The notes under the pieces are model-generated. The model did no database searches and had not been told where the DNA came from. It saw nothing but the letters and a program-made list of their open reading frames with translations. DNA of 64,000 nt from Bacteroidales bacterium. GTDB taxonomy: Bacteria > Bacteroidota > Bacteroidia > Bacteroidales > Bacteroidaceae. Positions 53,644 through 62,355 of this stretch are shown here, piece after piece (the first letter of the stretch is position 1; the number at the start of each line of letters is the position of its first letter). The stretch is from NCBI GenBank assembly GCA_004557185.1, contig SFEP01000001.1, positions 1 through 64,000 of the forward strand, in the 5' to 3' direction. A program made the translations under genes and the position numbers.

Positions 53644-53652
53644 GCAAAGGTA
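53644..53652 (-). promoter_or_regulatory. Promoter -7 box of ispE
   Basis: Minus-strand TACCTTTGC, about 28 bases before the ATG. Confidence 0.6.
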
Positions 53653-53847
53653 GTGATAACTTTCCGTTTGGTAGAAAGATGCTTTTACCTGATAGCGGCC
53701 GGATTCCGCCGCAACCTCTGCATTTGCGCCATCTGTTCCTTATTATTGGGGATAAACAAAGGATTGCGCCCCACGACTGTGATAGGAACGAGCGGAAAAT
53801 GCATAACTTCGCACACAGTACGCAACCCAAGTTATCTATCCTATCGT

Positions 53848-54066
53848 ATGGCCACACGTAACGAACAGAAATGGCAGGCTAACTTTAATAAGCTCAAGGC
53901 TTACATTGAGGAGCACGGACAGCTGCCCGATAAGAAGAAAGAGCCCGACCGCAACTTGCTGAATTGGTGGAAGTATAACAAACGCCTCATCAAACAAGGG
54001 AAGATGGACGCCGAACGCTACGTGAAGCTCATGATGCTTAGTAACATGCGCGTCCGCCACCTGTAA
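53848..54066 (+). CDS. Stand-alone helicase-associated (HA) domain mini-protein
   Basis: 72 residues from the ATG at 53848 (MATRNEQKWQANFNKLKAYIEEHG). WQANFNKLKAYIEEHGQLPD, then LLNWWKYNKRLIKQGKMDAERYVKLMML (W...K...G.M...R...L), fit a single helicase-associated domain (Pfam HA). In other proteins this domain is repeated at the C-terminus of large helicases. Here it is alone, basic and small, and may bind nucleic acid. A TAACTTCGC box at about 53804 could be its promoter, and a strong hairpin follows. Confidence 0.75.
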   Translation: MATRNEQKWQANFNKLKAYIEEHGQLPDKKKEPDRNLLNWWKYNKRLIKQGKMDAERYVKLMMLSNMRVRHL

Positions 54067-54098
54067 GCGGTGCCGCCAACGGCCTGCCCCCTCACAAT

Positions 54099-54150
54099 GC
54101 AAGAACCCCAACCAGGAAGTTCACGCTTCCACGGTTTGGGGTTCTTGCTT
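54099..54150. terminator. Bidirectional terminator between HA protein and GH20 genes
   Basis: 13-bp perfect stem GCAAGAACCCCAA / TTGGGGTTCTTGC (54099-54111, 54136-54148) between convergent genes. Confidence 0.8.
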
Positions 54151-54176
54151 GTATATATATATAATACAGGAGTGGG

Positions 54177-57100
54177 TCAGCGCATCAGTACCTTGCGGCC
54201 CTGTGTGATGTACACACCTTGGGCGGGACGGGCTACGCGGCGGCCCGAGAGGTCGTAGTAGGCAGCGGGTTGCGTGCTGCTGATGCCGATGCCGTGCAGG
54301 CCTTCGGGTATGAGTTCCTCGCGTTCTACGAGCGTGAAGCAGAACTGGCAGCCGGTGTCGGTGGTGTGGGTGCCGCCGCCCCAGTTGAAGAGCTGATACT
54401 GCTGGCCGCTTTTGGTCTGGTTGATTTGCGCATTGCCCGACACTACGGCGTAGTAGCCCTCGGTGGAGGCGGGCAACAACGTCCAGCCTGCCTCGGGCTC
54501 GGTGCCTCGGCCGTAGAGGGCGGTGTTGTTAGCAGATGCCGGTGAGATGAATACGCCGTCGGCGCGGTTCACCAGGTTAAACGAGCCGTCGGCACGCGTC
54601 TGCAGCTTCCATTGCGACTTCTCGCCAGCCGAAGCATCGCCTTTCACCACCTGGTCAACGCCATAGGATGTGGTGAAGCGGTTGTCGCGCAGCGGACTGC
54701 TGATGGTGTACCAGTAGGCCACCTGATCCGTGCTCATCTTGGGGGCTTCGGGCAGCTCGACGCTTTCAAACTTGTACTTGCAACCCGTGTCGGAGGTGTT
54801 GGTGCCGCCGCCCCAGTTGTAGATGGCGTAGTTGGGCGAGTTCGTCTGGTTAAACTCCACGTCGCCCGAGGTGATGATGACGTAGCCCACTTCGTCGGCC
54901 GGCTTGATGCTCCAGCCCTTGGCGGGCACGCTGCTCACGGTGGTGAGGGCGGTGTTGTAGCTGGAGGCGGGCGAAATGTAGAGGCCGTCGGCAGCGCAGA
55001 TGATGTTGTAAGAGCCGTCGGTGCGCTTCTCAAATTTCCATGTGGCCGACTTGCCCTTGGCCGTTTGTCCTAAGAGTGCCTGTCCGTCGCCCTGCGAGGT
55101 AGGGTAGCGGTTGCCACGCAGCGGCGTGCTCATGGCATACCAGTAGTTGTCCTGCTCGTCGGATGCAAGGGGCTGGTTGATTTCGGCCGCCTGCACCGCC
55201 TGCTGCGTAGCGCTGTAAGCCTCGGACAGTGCTTGGCGCTGTGCCGTGCGTTCGGCCTCGGTCATGTCCTGTCCCAAGGTGGCGCGCACCTCGTCGAGTT
55301 TGGCCTGCAGCGTGGCAGCCAGTTCGGTGGGGTAGTATCCCACGCCCTCCTGAAAGTGCTGCACCAGATAGGCGTCGATGTCGTCCATCAGCATGCTCAG
55401 TGTTTCAGAGGCCGCGTCCTTCACCTTGGCGGGTGAGTAGATGATGCCGTCGAGGGCGTTGCGGCCTTCGGTGTCGGTCAGCACAAAGGTAAACTGCCAT
55501 TTGTCGCGGCCCGTGCCCGATGCTGCTGCGTGGGGCAGGCGCATGAGCACCTTGTTCCAGCCCTCCTTGAGATGCAGTTGCACCACGGGACGTGCGGTGA
55601 GGTTCTCGTTGGTGAGGCCCTGCGTGCCGTGGTCCTGCGGAATGGAGGCGTCGGCTTGGTCCCAGGTGGGAGCGGCAATCTCCTGGCCGTTCACCCACAG
55701 CTTTGAGCCGCGGCGGTCCCACTCGCCAGCCAAGGGTGCTTTCTCATTGCCCGAACGGCTGTAGGTGTAGAACTCCACCTGTGCGCCGGCATCCTGTGCC
55801 ACGGGCGAGTAAACGTAAGTCCAGGCGTAGGCCGTCTGGCCATAGCTGGGGTTGCTGAACCACGAGGGAATGATGGGGTGCCAAATGTGGCGCAGGTAAA
55901 TACCAGCGCCGGTAGCCACACGCGATCCGTAGGTGGTGCCGTTGTAGGTGAAGGTGGTGGGCAGCACGCCGTCGGCACCCTCGTCGGTGAGTTCGGGCGG
56001 CAGTTGCAGCGTTTTGTCGCCGCCGTTGGGGAAGGGGTCGGTGATGCGCCAGCGCACGTTCGACTGCTTGACGTAGGCAATGGGCTCGTTGGCCAGTGAG
56101 TGCGCCTTGTGGAAGAGGAAGCGCGTTTCGAAGTCAGCAAACTCCTCGTACTCCTCGCCCGCATTGGGCAGGTTGGTGCCGCCGGCTTCGATGTACTGCT
56201 TGCCGCCGCCGCACCAAGCGCGTTCGGTGGAGGCCAGAATGTTGGCGTACATGTTATTCTGCTTCACGATGTCGGTGTACGATGCGGTCTTCGTGTCGTT
56301 CCAAGCCGCACTGATGGTGCCCGCCACATCGTTTGTGCCCTTCTGCTCGTAGTAGATGTTGCTCTTGTAGATGCCTACGAGGTCGGCGTACACGTCGAAA
56401 TGGTTGGTGTAGTTGTAGCGGCAGTCAATGTTAGGCAAGCCCTGCACCACGCGTCCAGCGGTAGCCCACATCTGCGTCATGTCGCACTGCTCGCTGGTGG
56501 GTGCGCCAGCCACGAGGCGGTTCCACATCACCACCTTTTTGCCTTTGCCGCGCACGTAGGCTGCCATGTTCTTCAGGAAGTTGGGATAGGTAATCTGCAC
56601 CTCGTCGCCGCCTATGTGTATGTAGGGGGCCTTGGGGAATACGGCTATCACCTCGTCGAGAATTTGCTTCAAAGCCTCCACGCCCTGGTCGCTCTGCATG
56701 TCGAAGCCCATGGCTTTGGTAAAGGCTGCGCTGTGTCCGGGCATGTCGATTTCGGGTATCACGGTCACGCCACGTTCTGCGGCATAGGCTTCGAGTTCGG
56801 TGCACTGCTCCTGCGTGTAGTAGTCGCCGGCGTAGCGCGTCATGTTTTCGGCCTGCGTGAGTTGCGGGTAGGCTTTTACCTCAAAGCGCCAGGCCAGTTT
56901 CTCCGTCAGATGCCAGTGGAACACGTTCACCTTGAAGCGCGAGAGCAGGTCGATTTCTTTTTTCAGTTCGTCGAAGGGGATGAACGAGCGGCCCACGTCG
57001 TGCATGAAGCCGCGCACCTTGAAGGCGGGCCAGTCGGCCAGCGAGAGCGACTCGATGCTGGCAGCACCACCGTCGGCAGCCGTGCCTTCGGCCAGTTGGT

Positions 57101-57509
57101 TGAGCGTTTGCGCTGCGCGTATCACGCCTGTGGCGTTGAGGGCCTTGATGGTGATGGCCTGGGGCCGCACCTCGATGGCATAGGCCTCGTCGGGCATGTA
57201 GGGCACTTGGTGGTTGAATGCGCCCTTAATGGTGCTGACAAGTTCCACCGTCAGCGTGGGTGCGCTGGCCTCGTCGGTCAGCGTGCAGCCGTAGCGCTGC
57301 AGCACCTCCTGCAGCAGCACACTCTGCGTGGGATCGGTTACGCGTACGGCGCGGCCCAATGCAAACGGACCGCTGTCAGCGAGCACCATGCTCTTGGGCT
57401 TGGGCAGGAGGTCGAACGGACCGGCCCATGCAGGCGCTTGCACGGTGAGGCACAAGCCTGCCGCCAGTATAGCAGCTGCCGAACGTGGGGAGTAGAAAAT
57501 GTTTTTCAT
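54177..57509 (-). CDS. GH20 beta-N-acetylhexosaminidase, multidomain, secreted
   Basis: 1110 residues from the ATG at 57509; signal peptide ends near AWAGPF. The GH20b N-terminal domain (about 35-165) is followed by the catalytic barrel with MHDVGRSFIPFDELK, FHWHLTEK and the catalytic pair D302-E303 in HIGGDEV. A long middle region and a helical stretch (about 720-800) follow. Then two similar modules of about 130 residues (WYAMSTPLRGNR...NWGGGTNTSDTGC and WYTISSPLRDNR...NWGGGTHTTDTGC) are probably carbohydrate-binding. The end, YDLSGRRVARPAQGVYI, is a sorting-type tail. It removes terminal GlcNAc or GalNAc from host glycans, fitting a mucin-degrading role with the M60 peptidase. Confidence 0.93.
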   Translation of the reverse strand: MKNIFYSPRSAAAILAAGLCLTVQAPAWAGPFDLLPKPKSMVLADSGPFALGRAVRVTDPTQSVLLQEVLQRYGCTLTDEASAPTLTVELVSTIKGAFNHQVPYMPDEAYAIEVRPQAITIKALNATGVIRAAQTLNQLAEGTAADGGAASIESLSLADWPAFKVRGFMHDVGRSFIPFDELKKEIDLLSRFKVNVFHWHLTEKLAWRFEVKAYPQLTQAENMTRYAGDYYTQEQCTELEAYAAERGVTVIPEIDMPGHSAAFTKAMGFDMQSDQGVEALKQILDEVIAVFPKAPYIHIGGDEVQITYPNFLKNMAAYVRGKGKKVVMWNRLVAGAPTSEQCDMTQMWATAGRVVQGLPNIDCRYNYTNHFDVYADLVGIYKSNIYYEQKGTNDVAGTISAAWNDTKTASYTDIVKQNNMYANILASTERAWCGGGKQYIEAGGTNLPNAGEEYEEFADFETRFLFHKAHSLANEPIAYVKQSNVRWRITDPFPNGGDKTLQLPPELTDEGADGVLPTTFTYNGTTYGSRVATGAGIYLRHIWHPIIPSWFSNPSYGQTAYAWTYVYSPVAQDAGAQVEFYTYSRSGNEKAPLAGEWDRRGSKLWVNGQEIAAPTWDQADASIPQDHGTQGLTNENLTARPVVQLHLKEGWNKVLMRLPHAAASGTGRDKWQFTFVLTDTEGRNALDGIIYSPAKVKDAASETLSMLMDDIDAYLVQHFQEGVGYYPTELAATLQAKLDEVRATLGQDMTEAERTAQRQALSEAYSATQQAVQAAEINQPLASDEQDNYWYAMSTPLRGNRYPTSQGDGQALLGQTAKGKSATWKFEKRTDGSYNIICAADGLYISPASSYNTALTTVSSVPAKGWSIKPADEVGYVIITSGDVEFNQTNSPNYAIYNWGGGTNTSDTGCKYKFESVELPEAPKMSTDQVAYWYTISSPLRDNRFTTSYGVDQVVKGDASAGEKSQWKLQTRADGSFNLVNRADGVFISPASANNTALYGRGTEPEAGWTLLPASTEGYYAVVSGNAQINQTKSGQQYQLFNWGGGTHTTDTGCQFCFTLVEREELIPEGLHGIGISSTQPAAYYDLSGRRVARPAQGVYITQGRKVLMR

Positions 57510-57654
57510 ACAATAAGGTTTGTGGACGCCCATGCCTCACGCCGCAAGGGCGGCATGAGCATCCAGGGTTCATGATGTCGTGGAATGAAGAAAGGCGTAC
57601 GGAACGCTTCATGCACACAAAACGAGCGAAGCGCCTCGTAACAGCTTTGATGTG

Positions 57655-57663
57655 TGCAAATGT
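57655..57663 (-). promoter_or_regulatory. Promoter -7 box of GH20 gene
   Basis: Minus-strand TACATTTGC, giving a leader of about 140 bases. Confidence 0.5.
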
Positions 57664-57988
57664 AGTAAATGTTGCTCATTATCCTAACATACAACCTCCT
57701 GTATTCATGCCTTTTTTAATACACTCCGCCGCCAAAGACGGTAGCTGCTGCGGCCGATGAAGGCTGCTACGGACGTGGTGGAGCCATGGTTATCATGATG
57801 CAAACAATGCTTTGCCCCACATTGTGCAGGGAGATACCCCATGGCAAGGTAAAAATTATTGACAAAAGTGCCACTTTGTGCGTGCAGTGCCCTATCTTCT
57901 TTATTTTCAATGCTATGCAGTCGGTATTACAAGGCATTTTCCTGTCACGGAATGCCTTGTAATGGTACGTATATGGCGGCTTAGTATT

Positions 57989-58076
57989 TGCCACGCCGGC
58001 ACGGCAAACGTGCTACGCCGGCATGGCAGACGTGCCACGCCGGCGTGGCAGACGTGCAATGCCGGCGTGGCAGATG
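57989..58076. repeat. Repeat array B2: four contiguous 22-bp units (family B)
   Basis: Units at 57989-58010, 58011-58032, 58033-58054 and 58055-58076. Each is an 18-base near-palindrome like TGCCACGCCGGCGTGGCA plus a 4-base link (AACG, GACG, GACG, GATG). 175 bp past the dipeptidase stop. B1 and B2 are both preceded by TTAG or TTAAG, a short gap, then TTTGCC. Confidence 0.93.
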
Positions 58077-58185
58077 GTTTTGCCTCTTCAAAGAACGGGA
58101 AATCGGCATGTAAGAACTTTTACAAGCCGTTTGATTTCGGCGGGACGCGGAAGAGGGTGAAAAAGGGGGTGCCCGCCCGTATGCG

Positions 58186-58227
58186 CTGCGCCCCGCCTAT
58201 CACCGTGTTGGCGTAGGCGGGGCGCAG
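58186..58227 (-). terminator. Terminator of dipeptidase gene
   Basis: 14-bp perfect stem CTGCGCCCCGCCTA / TAGGCGGGGCGCAG (58186-58199, 58214-58227). A CCCCCTTTTT tract lies about 25 bp further along on the minus strand. Confidence 0.65.
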
Positions 58228-58250
58228 GGTCGAGGAGGCGGGGCGCGGCG

Positions 58251-59912
58251 TTAGGGCATGAGGTATTTGTTGCCCGTTTCGCGAATAATGGTGCGCTTGT
58301 AGGCATCGTTGAAGCCGGGACGCACGGGGCGCTGGCCCAGGCTGTCGGGGGTGAGCAGGAAGCGGCCGTCCTTTTCGGGGCGCACCACTTGGTCGTTGTA
58401 CTTCACAATGAGGTACTGCCCCAGCGCCGTCCAGCGCTGCATCATGCGGTTGGCGCAGTCGGAGGAGTAGTGGGTGAGGAAGCGGATGGCCTCGTCGGGG
58501 CTCTGCTGGTAGAGCTTGAGGGCGTGCTCCTCCACGTTGTGCTGTGCGGCGAGGTAGCCCTGTTCCAGTTCGGCGCGTGCCTGGCGCAGACTGGGGAAGA
58601 GTTGCGAGTAGCGCGGGTAGGTCATGTTGGCTACCCAATTCTGCACCCAGAAGGCCGATTGCCAGGAGAATTTCACGTCGCTGGCATCGGGCGTGTCGTA
58701 GCACACGGGGGCGGCGGTGGCGCTGCAGTAGATGGGTGTGAAGGGCACCATGTTGGGGTCGTCGTTGCCAAACCAGATGATGCCGCCCACGGCGTTGGGC
58801 ATGTTGGGGCGCACCTGTATGACCATGGTGGCCGCCGTTTGCTGCGTGCTGATGGGGCGCTCATTGAAGTAGCGGCGGCCCTCATACTCCCACGTCAGGG
58901 GCGTGGGGCGGTAGGGGGCTTGGTAGGGGCCGGCGCCGCAGTCGGTGGTGACATCGAACGGTGTGCCCTCGTAGTGGTCGCGCATGGACTCCATGACGTC
59001 GGCGAGTGTGAGCTTGGTGCGTGCACGGAAGTAGAGCGGCATGGGCTCGGCCTGCCCGATGTGACGGCCGTCGACGTAGTCCAGATATTTGTCCATGCCG
59101 TCCACCCATTTATTATAGAAACTCCACACTCGTGCCTCGCAGAAGCGCATGCCGCTGAAATCGGCAGGGGCGTAGGCGTCGGCAAAGGAGAAGTCCTCGT
59201 CGCGCCCGCTGAAGTAGCCTTGCTTGCGGGCAAAGGAGATGACGTCGCGCGAGCAGAGCACATTCTGCTTGTCCTTGCGGTCGAAGCGGTGAATGCGGCT
59301 CTGGTTGGCGTGGCAGGCAATGCAGTCGTCGGGGATGCGCACGGCTACCCATACGGCGCCGCGCTCGTGGCCGCCCTTGCCTATCATTTCGAGTATCCAC
59401 ACCTCGTTGGGGTCGGCTATGGAGAAGCTTTCGCCCTCGGAGGCGTAACCGTGCTGCTGCACGAGGGTGGTCATGACGCTGATGGCCTCGCGGGCGGTGC
59501 GGCTGCGCTGCAGGGCCAGGGTGATGAGGCTGGTGTAGTCGATGATACCCGTGGTGTCGTGCAGTTCCTCGCGTCCGCCGAAGGTGGTTTCGGTGATGGC
59601 CACCTGGTGCTCGTTGATGTAGCCCATCACGGCATAAGTCTGTTCGGCCTCGGGTATGAAGCCCATGAAGTGGTTGTTGTCGCCGTTGACGATGCGGCGC
59701 ATGTCGCCCTTGGCGTGGCGTGCGGCGGGCAGGTAGATGAGACGGCCGTACATGCCGTAGTCGTCCTGGTTGTAAGTGATGAAGGCTGAGCCGCAGGCCG
59801 AAGCCTTTTTACCCACAAGAATGCTGGTGCAGCCGCTGGCTGGCAGTGCGGGCAGCAGGCCAACCACAGCAAGGAGGGCGGCGGCCAGGTGGTGAAGAAT
59901 GGTGCGTGTCAT
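58251..59912 (-). CDS. C69 family dipeptidase
   Basis: 553 residues. A signal peptide ends just before C28 (LPASGCTSILVGKKAS), which would become the N-terminal nucleophile after processing, as in the C69 (PepD) group of Ntn hydrolases. Further conserved blocks are YNQDDYGMYGRLIY, INEHQVAITETTFGGRE, and PNEVWILEMIGKGGHE. DVTTDCGAGPYQAPYRPTPL (as TPFDVTT plus APYRPTPL) and a later NMTYPRYSQLFP are typical. It releases dipeptides in the periplasm. It stands alone, with nadC upstream on the same strand. Confidence 0.92.
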   Translation of the reverse strand: MTRTILHHLAAALLAVVGLLPALPASGCTSILVGKKASACGSAFITYNQDDYGMYGRLIYLPAARHAKGDMRRIVNGDNNHFMGFIPEAEQTYAVMGYINEHQVAITETTFGGREELHDTTGIIDYTSLITLALQRSRTAREAISVMTTLVQQHGYASEGESFSIADPNEVWILEMIGKGGHERGAVWVAVRIPDDCIACHANQSRIHRFDRKDKQNVLCSRDVISFARKQGYFSGRDEDFSFADAYAPADFSGMRFCEARVWSFYNKWVDGMDKYLDYVDGRHIGQAEPMPLYFRARTKLTLADVMESMRDHYEGTPFDVTTDCGAGPYQAPYRPTPLTWEYEGRRYFNERPISTQQTAATMVIQVRPNMPNAVGGIIWFGNDDPNMVPFTPIYCSATAAPVCYDTPDASDVKFSWQSAFWVQNWVANMTYPRYSQLFPSLRQARAELEQGYLAAQHNVEEHALKLYQQSPDEAIRFLTHYSSDCANRMMQRWTALGQYLIVKYNDQVVRPEKDGRFLLTPDSLGQRPVRPGFNDAYKRTIIRETGNKYLMP

Positions 59913-60000
59913 GTGTAAGTGTGAGGTGGAAAATGGATTGCGTCATACGGCATGCCCCCAGCGTTGTCGGCGTAGGCGGCATCCCATTATATACAGATAT

Positions 60001-60036
60001 CACGCCCCCGTGCACCGTGGTGGCGGCGGGGGCGTG
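60001..60036 (-). terminator. Terminator-like hairpin after nadC
   Basis: 10-bp perfect stem CACGCCCCCG / CGGGGGCGTG, 15 bp past the nadC stop; the following bases are AT-rich. Confidence 0.65.
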
Positions 60037-60050
60037 GTGGGGTGACGGGT

Positions 60051-60899
60051 TTAGCAGGCCTTGAACGACATGTCGAGGCCCTTGACGGAATGCGTGAGTG
60101 CACCGACTGAGATGAAGTCGACGCCACACTCGGCATACTGGCGCAGGGTGTCGAGGGTGATGCCTCCGCTTGACTCCGTCTCGAAGCGGCCGCCAATGAG
60201 TTCGACGGCGCGGCGCGTGTCGGCCACGGAGAAGTTGTCGAGCATGATGCGGTCGGCACCGCCGTGCTCCATGACCTGACGAATTTCGTCGAAGGTGCGG
60301 CACTCGATTTCGACCTTGAGGTGCAGCCCGTGCTGGGCTTGGTAGGCGGCGCAGCGGTCGAGGGCTGCCTTGATGCCGCCGGCAAAGTCGACGTGGTTGT
60401 CCTTGAGCAGAATCATGTCGAAGAGGCCGATGCGGTGGTTCACGCCGCCGCCTATCTTGACTGCCTCCTTTTCAAGCATGCGCATGCCGGGGGTGGTTTT
60501 GCGTGTGTCGAGCACGCGGGTGTGGGTGCCCTCAAGGCGCTTGACGTACTCGTGCGTCATGGTGGCAATGCCGCTCATGCGCTGCATGACGTTGAGCATG
60601 AGGCGCTCTGTTTGCAGCAGCGAGCGCACCTTGCCTGTGACAATCATGGGCACGTCGCCGGGACGCACGTGGTCGCCGTCGTGCATGGTCTGCTCCACCT
60701 GCATGGTGGGGTCGAAGCGGTGGAAGATTTCCTTGGCTATGCGCATGCCAGCCAGGATGCCCTCTTCCTTGATGAGGAGGCGCTGGCGGCCCATGGCGTC
60801 GTCGGGGATGCAGCAGAGGGTGGTGTGGTCGCCGTCGCCAATGTCTTCGGAAAAGGCAAGGTCGATGAGGCGGTCGTTCAATTCGTCAACTGTGTACAT
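60051..60899 (-). CDS. nadC: Nicotinate-nucleotide pyrophosphorylase (quinolinate phosphoribosyltransferase)
   Basis: 282 residues from the ATG at 60899 (MYTVDELNDRLIDLAFSEDIG). It turns quinolinate and PRPP into nicotinate mononucleotide. Motifs: SEDIGDGDHTT, LNVMQRMSGIATMT, RVLDTRKTTPGMR, AVKIGGGVNHRIGLFDMILLKDNH (as GGGVNHRIGL and ILLKDNH), DRIMLDNFS and ISVGALTHS. No nadA or nadB in the window. Confidence 0.96.
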   Translation of the reverse strand: MYTVDELNDRLIDLAFSEDIGDGDHTTLCCIPDDAMGRQRLLIKEEGILAGMRIAKEIFHRFDPTMQVEQTMHDGDHVRPGDVPMIVTGKVRSLLQTERLMLNVMQRMSGIATMTHEYVKRLEGTHTRVLDTRKTTPGMRMLEKEAVKIGGGVNHRIGLFDMILLKDNHVDFAGGIKAALDRCAAYQAQHGLHLKVEIECRTFDEIRQVMEHGGADRIMLDNFSVADTRRAVELIGGRFETESSGGITLDTLRQYAECGVDFISVGALTHSVKGLDMSFKAC

Positions 60900-60987
60900 G
60901 TGGGTGTGCTGTAAAGAAAGAATGTGAGCGGCGGTGCGCCGTGCCCCTGAAGCGTGGACATGGCGCACCGCACGCGGTGACGGGAAG

Positions 60988-62268
60988 TTAATAGGCAAAG
61001 AGGGGGTATTGCTTCATAGTCTCGTTGACTCGTTGGCGTACGGAAGCGATGACGCTTTCGTCCTCGGGGGCATTGAGCACCTCCTCAATGAGTTCGGCAA
61101 TGAGGAGCATGAGGTCCTCCTTGGCACCGCGCGTGGTGATGGCGGGGGTGCCGAGGCGGATGCCCGAGGTCTGGAAAGCCGATCGGGTGTCGAAGGGCAC
61201 CATGTTCTTGTTCACCGTGATGTCGGCAGCCACGAGGGCATTTTCAGCCACCTTACCTGTGAGTTCGGGGTACTTGCTGCGCAGGTCGACAAGCATGGAG
61301 TGGTTGTCGGTGCCACCGCTGACGATGTGGAAACCGCGCTGCTGCAGGGCGTCGGCCAAGCAGGCCGCATTCTTCTTGACCTGCAGGGCGTATTCCTTGA
61401 AGGCAGGCTGCAGAGCCTCGCCGAAGGCCACGGCCTTGGCGGCGATGACGTGCTCGAGCGGACCGCCCTGAATGCCGGGGAATACGGCGCTGTTGAGGAG
61501 CTGGCTCATTTTCTTCACTACACCCTTAGGCGTGGTGAGGCCCCAGGGGTTGTCGAAGTCCTTGCCCATGAGGATGAGGCCGCCGCGCGGACCACGAAGC
61601 GTTTTGTGCGTGGTGGTGGTGACGATGTGGGCGTACTTCACAGGGTTGTCGAGCAGACCGGCTGCTATAAGACCCGCGGGGTGAGCCATGTCGACCATGA
61701 AGATGGCACCCACCTCGTCGGCTATGCGGCGCATGCGGGCATAGTCCCACTCACGGCTGTAGGCCGAGCCGCCGCCAATGATGAGCTTGGGCTTGTGCTG
61801 GCGGGCAAGCTGTTCCATTTCATCATAGTCCACGCGGCCTGTTTCCTTGTTGAGGTTGTAGCCCACGGGGTTGTAGAGAATTCCCGAAGTGTTGACCTTG
61901 GAGCCGTGCGAGAGGTGGCCGCCGTGGTCGAGGTTGAGGCCCATGAAGGTGTCGCCGGGCTTAAGTACGGCAAAGAAGACGGCCGCATTGGCCTGTGCGC
62001 CAGAGTGCGGCTGCACGTTGGCATATTCAGCGCCGAAGAGCTTGCAGGCACGCTCAATGGCGAGGGTTTCGGTCTGGTCGACCACGCCGCAACCGCCGTA
62101 GTAGCGCTTGCCGGGGTAGCCCTCGGCATACTTGTTGGTGAGCCAGGAGCCCATGGCCTGCATCACCTGGTCGCTTACGAAGTTTTCAGACGCGATAAGT
62201 TCGATGCCGCGCAGCTGACGCTGGTGTTCGGCCTCGATGAGTTGGAAAATTTCAGAATCGTGGGTCAT
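60988..62268 (-). CDS. glyA: Serine hydroxymethyltransferase
   Basis: 426 residues. PLP enzyme that interconverts serine and glycine with tetrahydrofolate. It has [59 protein letters not shown] and the PLP lysine K222 in [15 protein letters not shown]. The length is normal. The flavin reductase gene lies 87 bp upstream, with an AT-rich TATATATAAAGGAG motif in the gap. Confidence 0.97.
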   Translation of the reverse strand: MTHDSEIFQLIEAEHQRQLRGIELIASENFVSDQVMQAMGSWLTNKYAEGYPGKRYYGGCGVVDQTETLAIERACKLFGAEYANVQPHSGAQANAAVFFAVLKPGDTFMGLNLDHGGHLSHGSKVNTSGILYNPVGYNLNKETGRVDYDEMEQLARQHKPKLIIGGGSAYSREWDYARMRRIADEVGAIFMVDMAHPAGLIAAGLLDNPVKYAHIVTTTTHKTLRGPRGGLILMGKDFDNPWGLTTPKGVVKKMSQLLNSAVFPGIQGGPLEHVIAAKAVAFGEALQPAFKEYALQVKKNAACLADALQQRGFHIVSGGTDNHSMLVDLRSKYPELTGKVAENALVAADITVNKNMVPFDTRSAFQTSGIRLGTPAITTRGAKEDLMLLIAELIEEVLNAPEDESVIASVRQRVNETMKQYPLFAY

Positions 62269-62355
62269 AAAACAAGTTTATTGAGAATTTGCTAGTATGA
62301 AAAGCGGGCCTCGCACTCCTTTATATATATAGGGCGGGGCGCAGGCCGCGCGGTG

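Larger units (their letters stand above)
57510..58250. other. Intergenic region with repeat array B2
   Basis: 741 bp. It holds the GH20 leader and promoter, a 13-bp perfect hairpin (57926-57938 with 57951-57963, ATTACAAGGCATT), array B2 (57989-58076) and the dipeptidase terminator (58186-58227). No gene supported. Confidence 0.65.

Noticed and set aside
56100..57575. 491-residue plus-strand ORF opposite GH20
   Set aside because: Antisense of the catalytic domain; the minus strand carries the catalytic HIGGDE motif.
5529..58076. The six 22-bp repeat arrays as CRISPR arrays
   Set aside because: Units adjoin directly with no unique spacers, always number four, are palindromic throughout, and no cas genes are in the window.
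58389..59789. 466-residue plus-strand ORF opposite the dipeptidase
   Set aside because: Antisense of a well-supported C69 dipeptidase.
60934..62295. 453-residue plus-strand ORF opposite glyA
   Set aside because: Antisense of a complete serine hydroxymethyltransferase.
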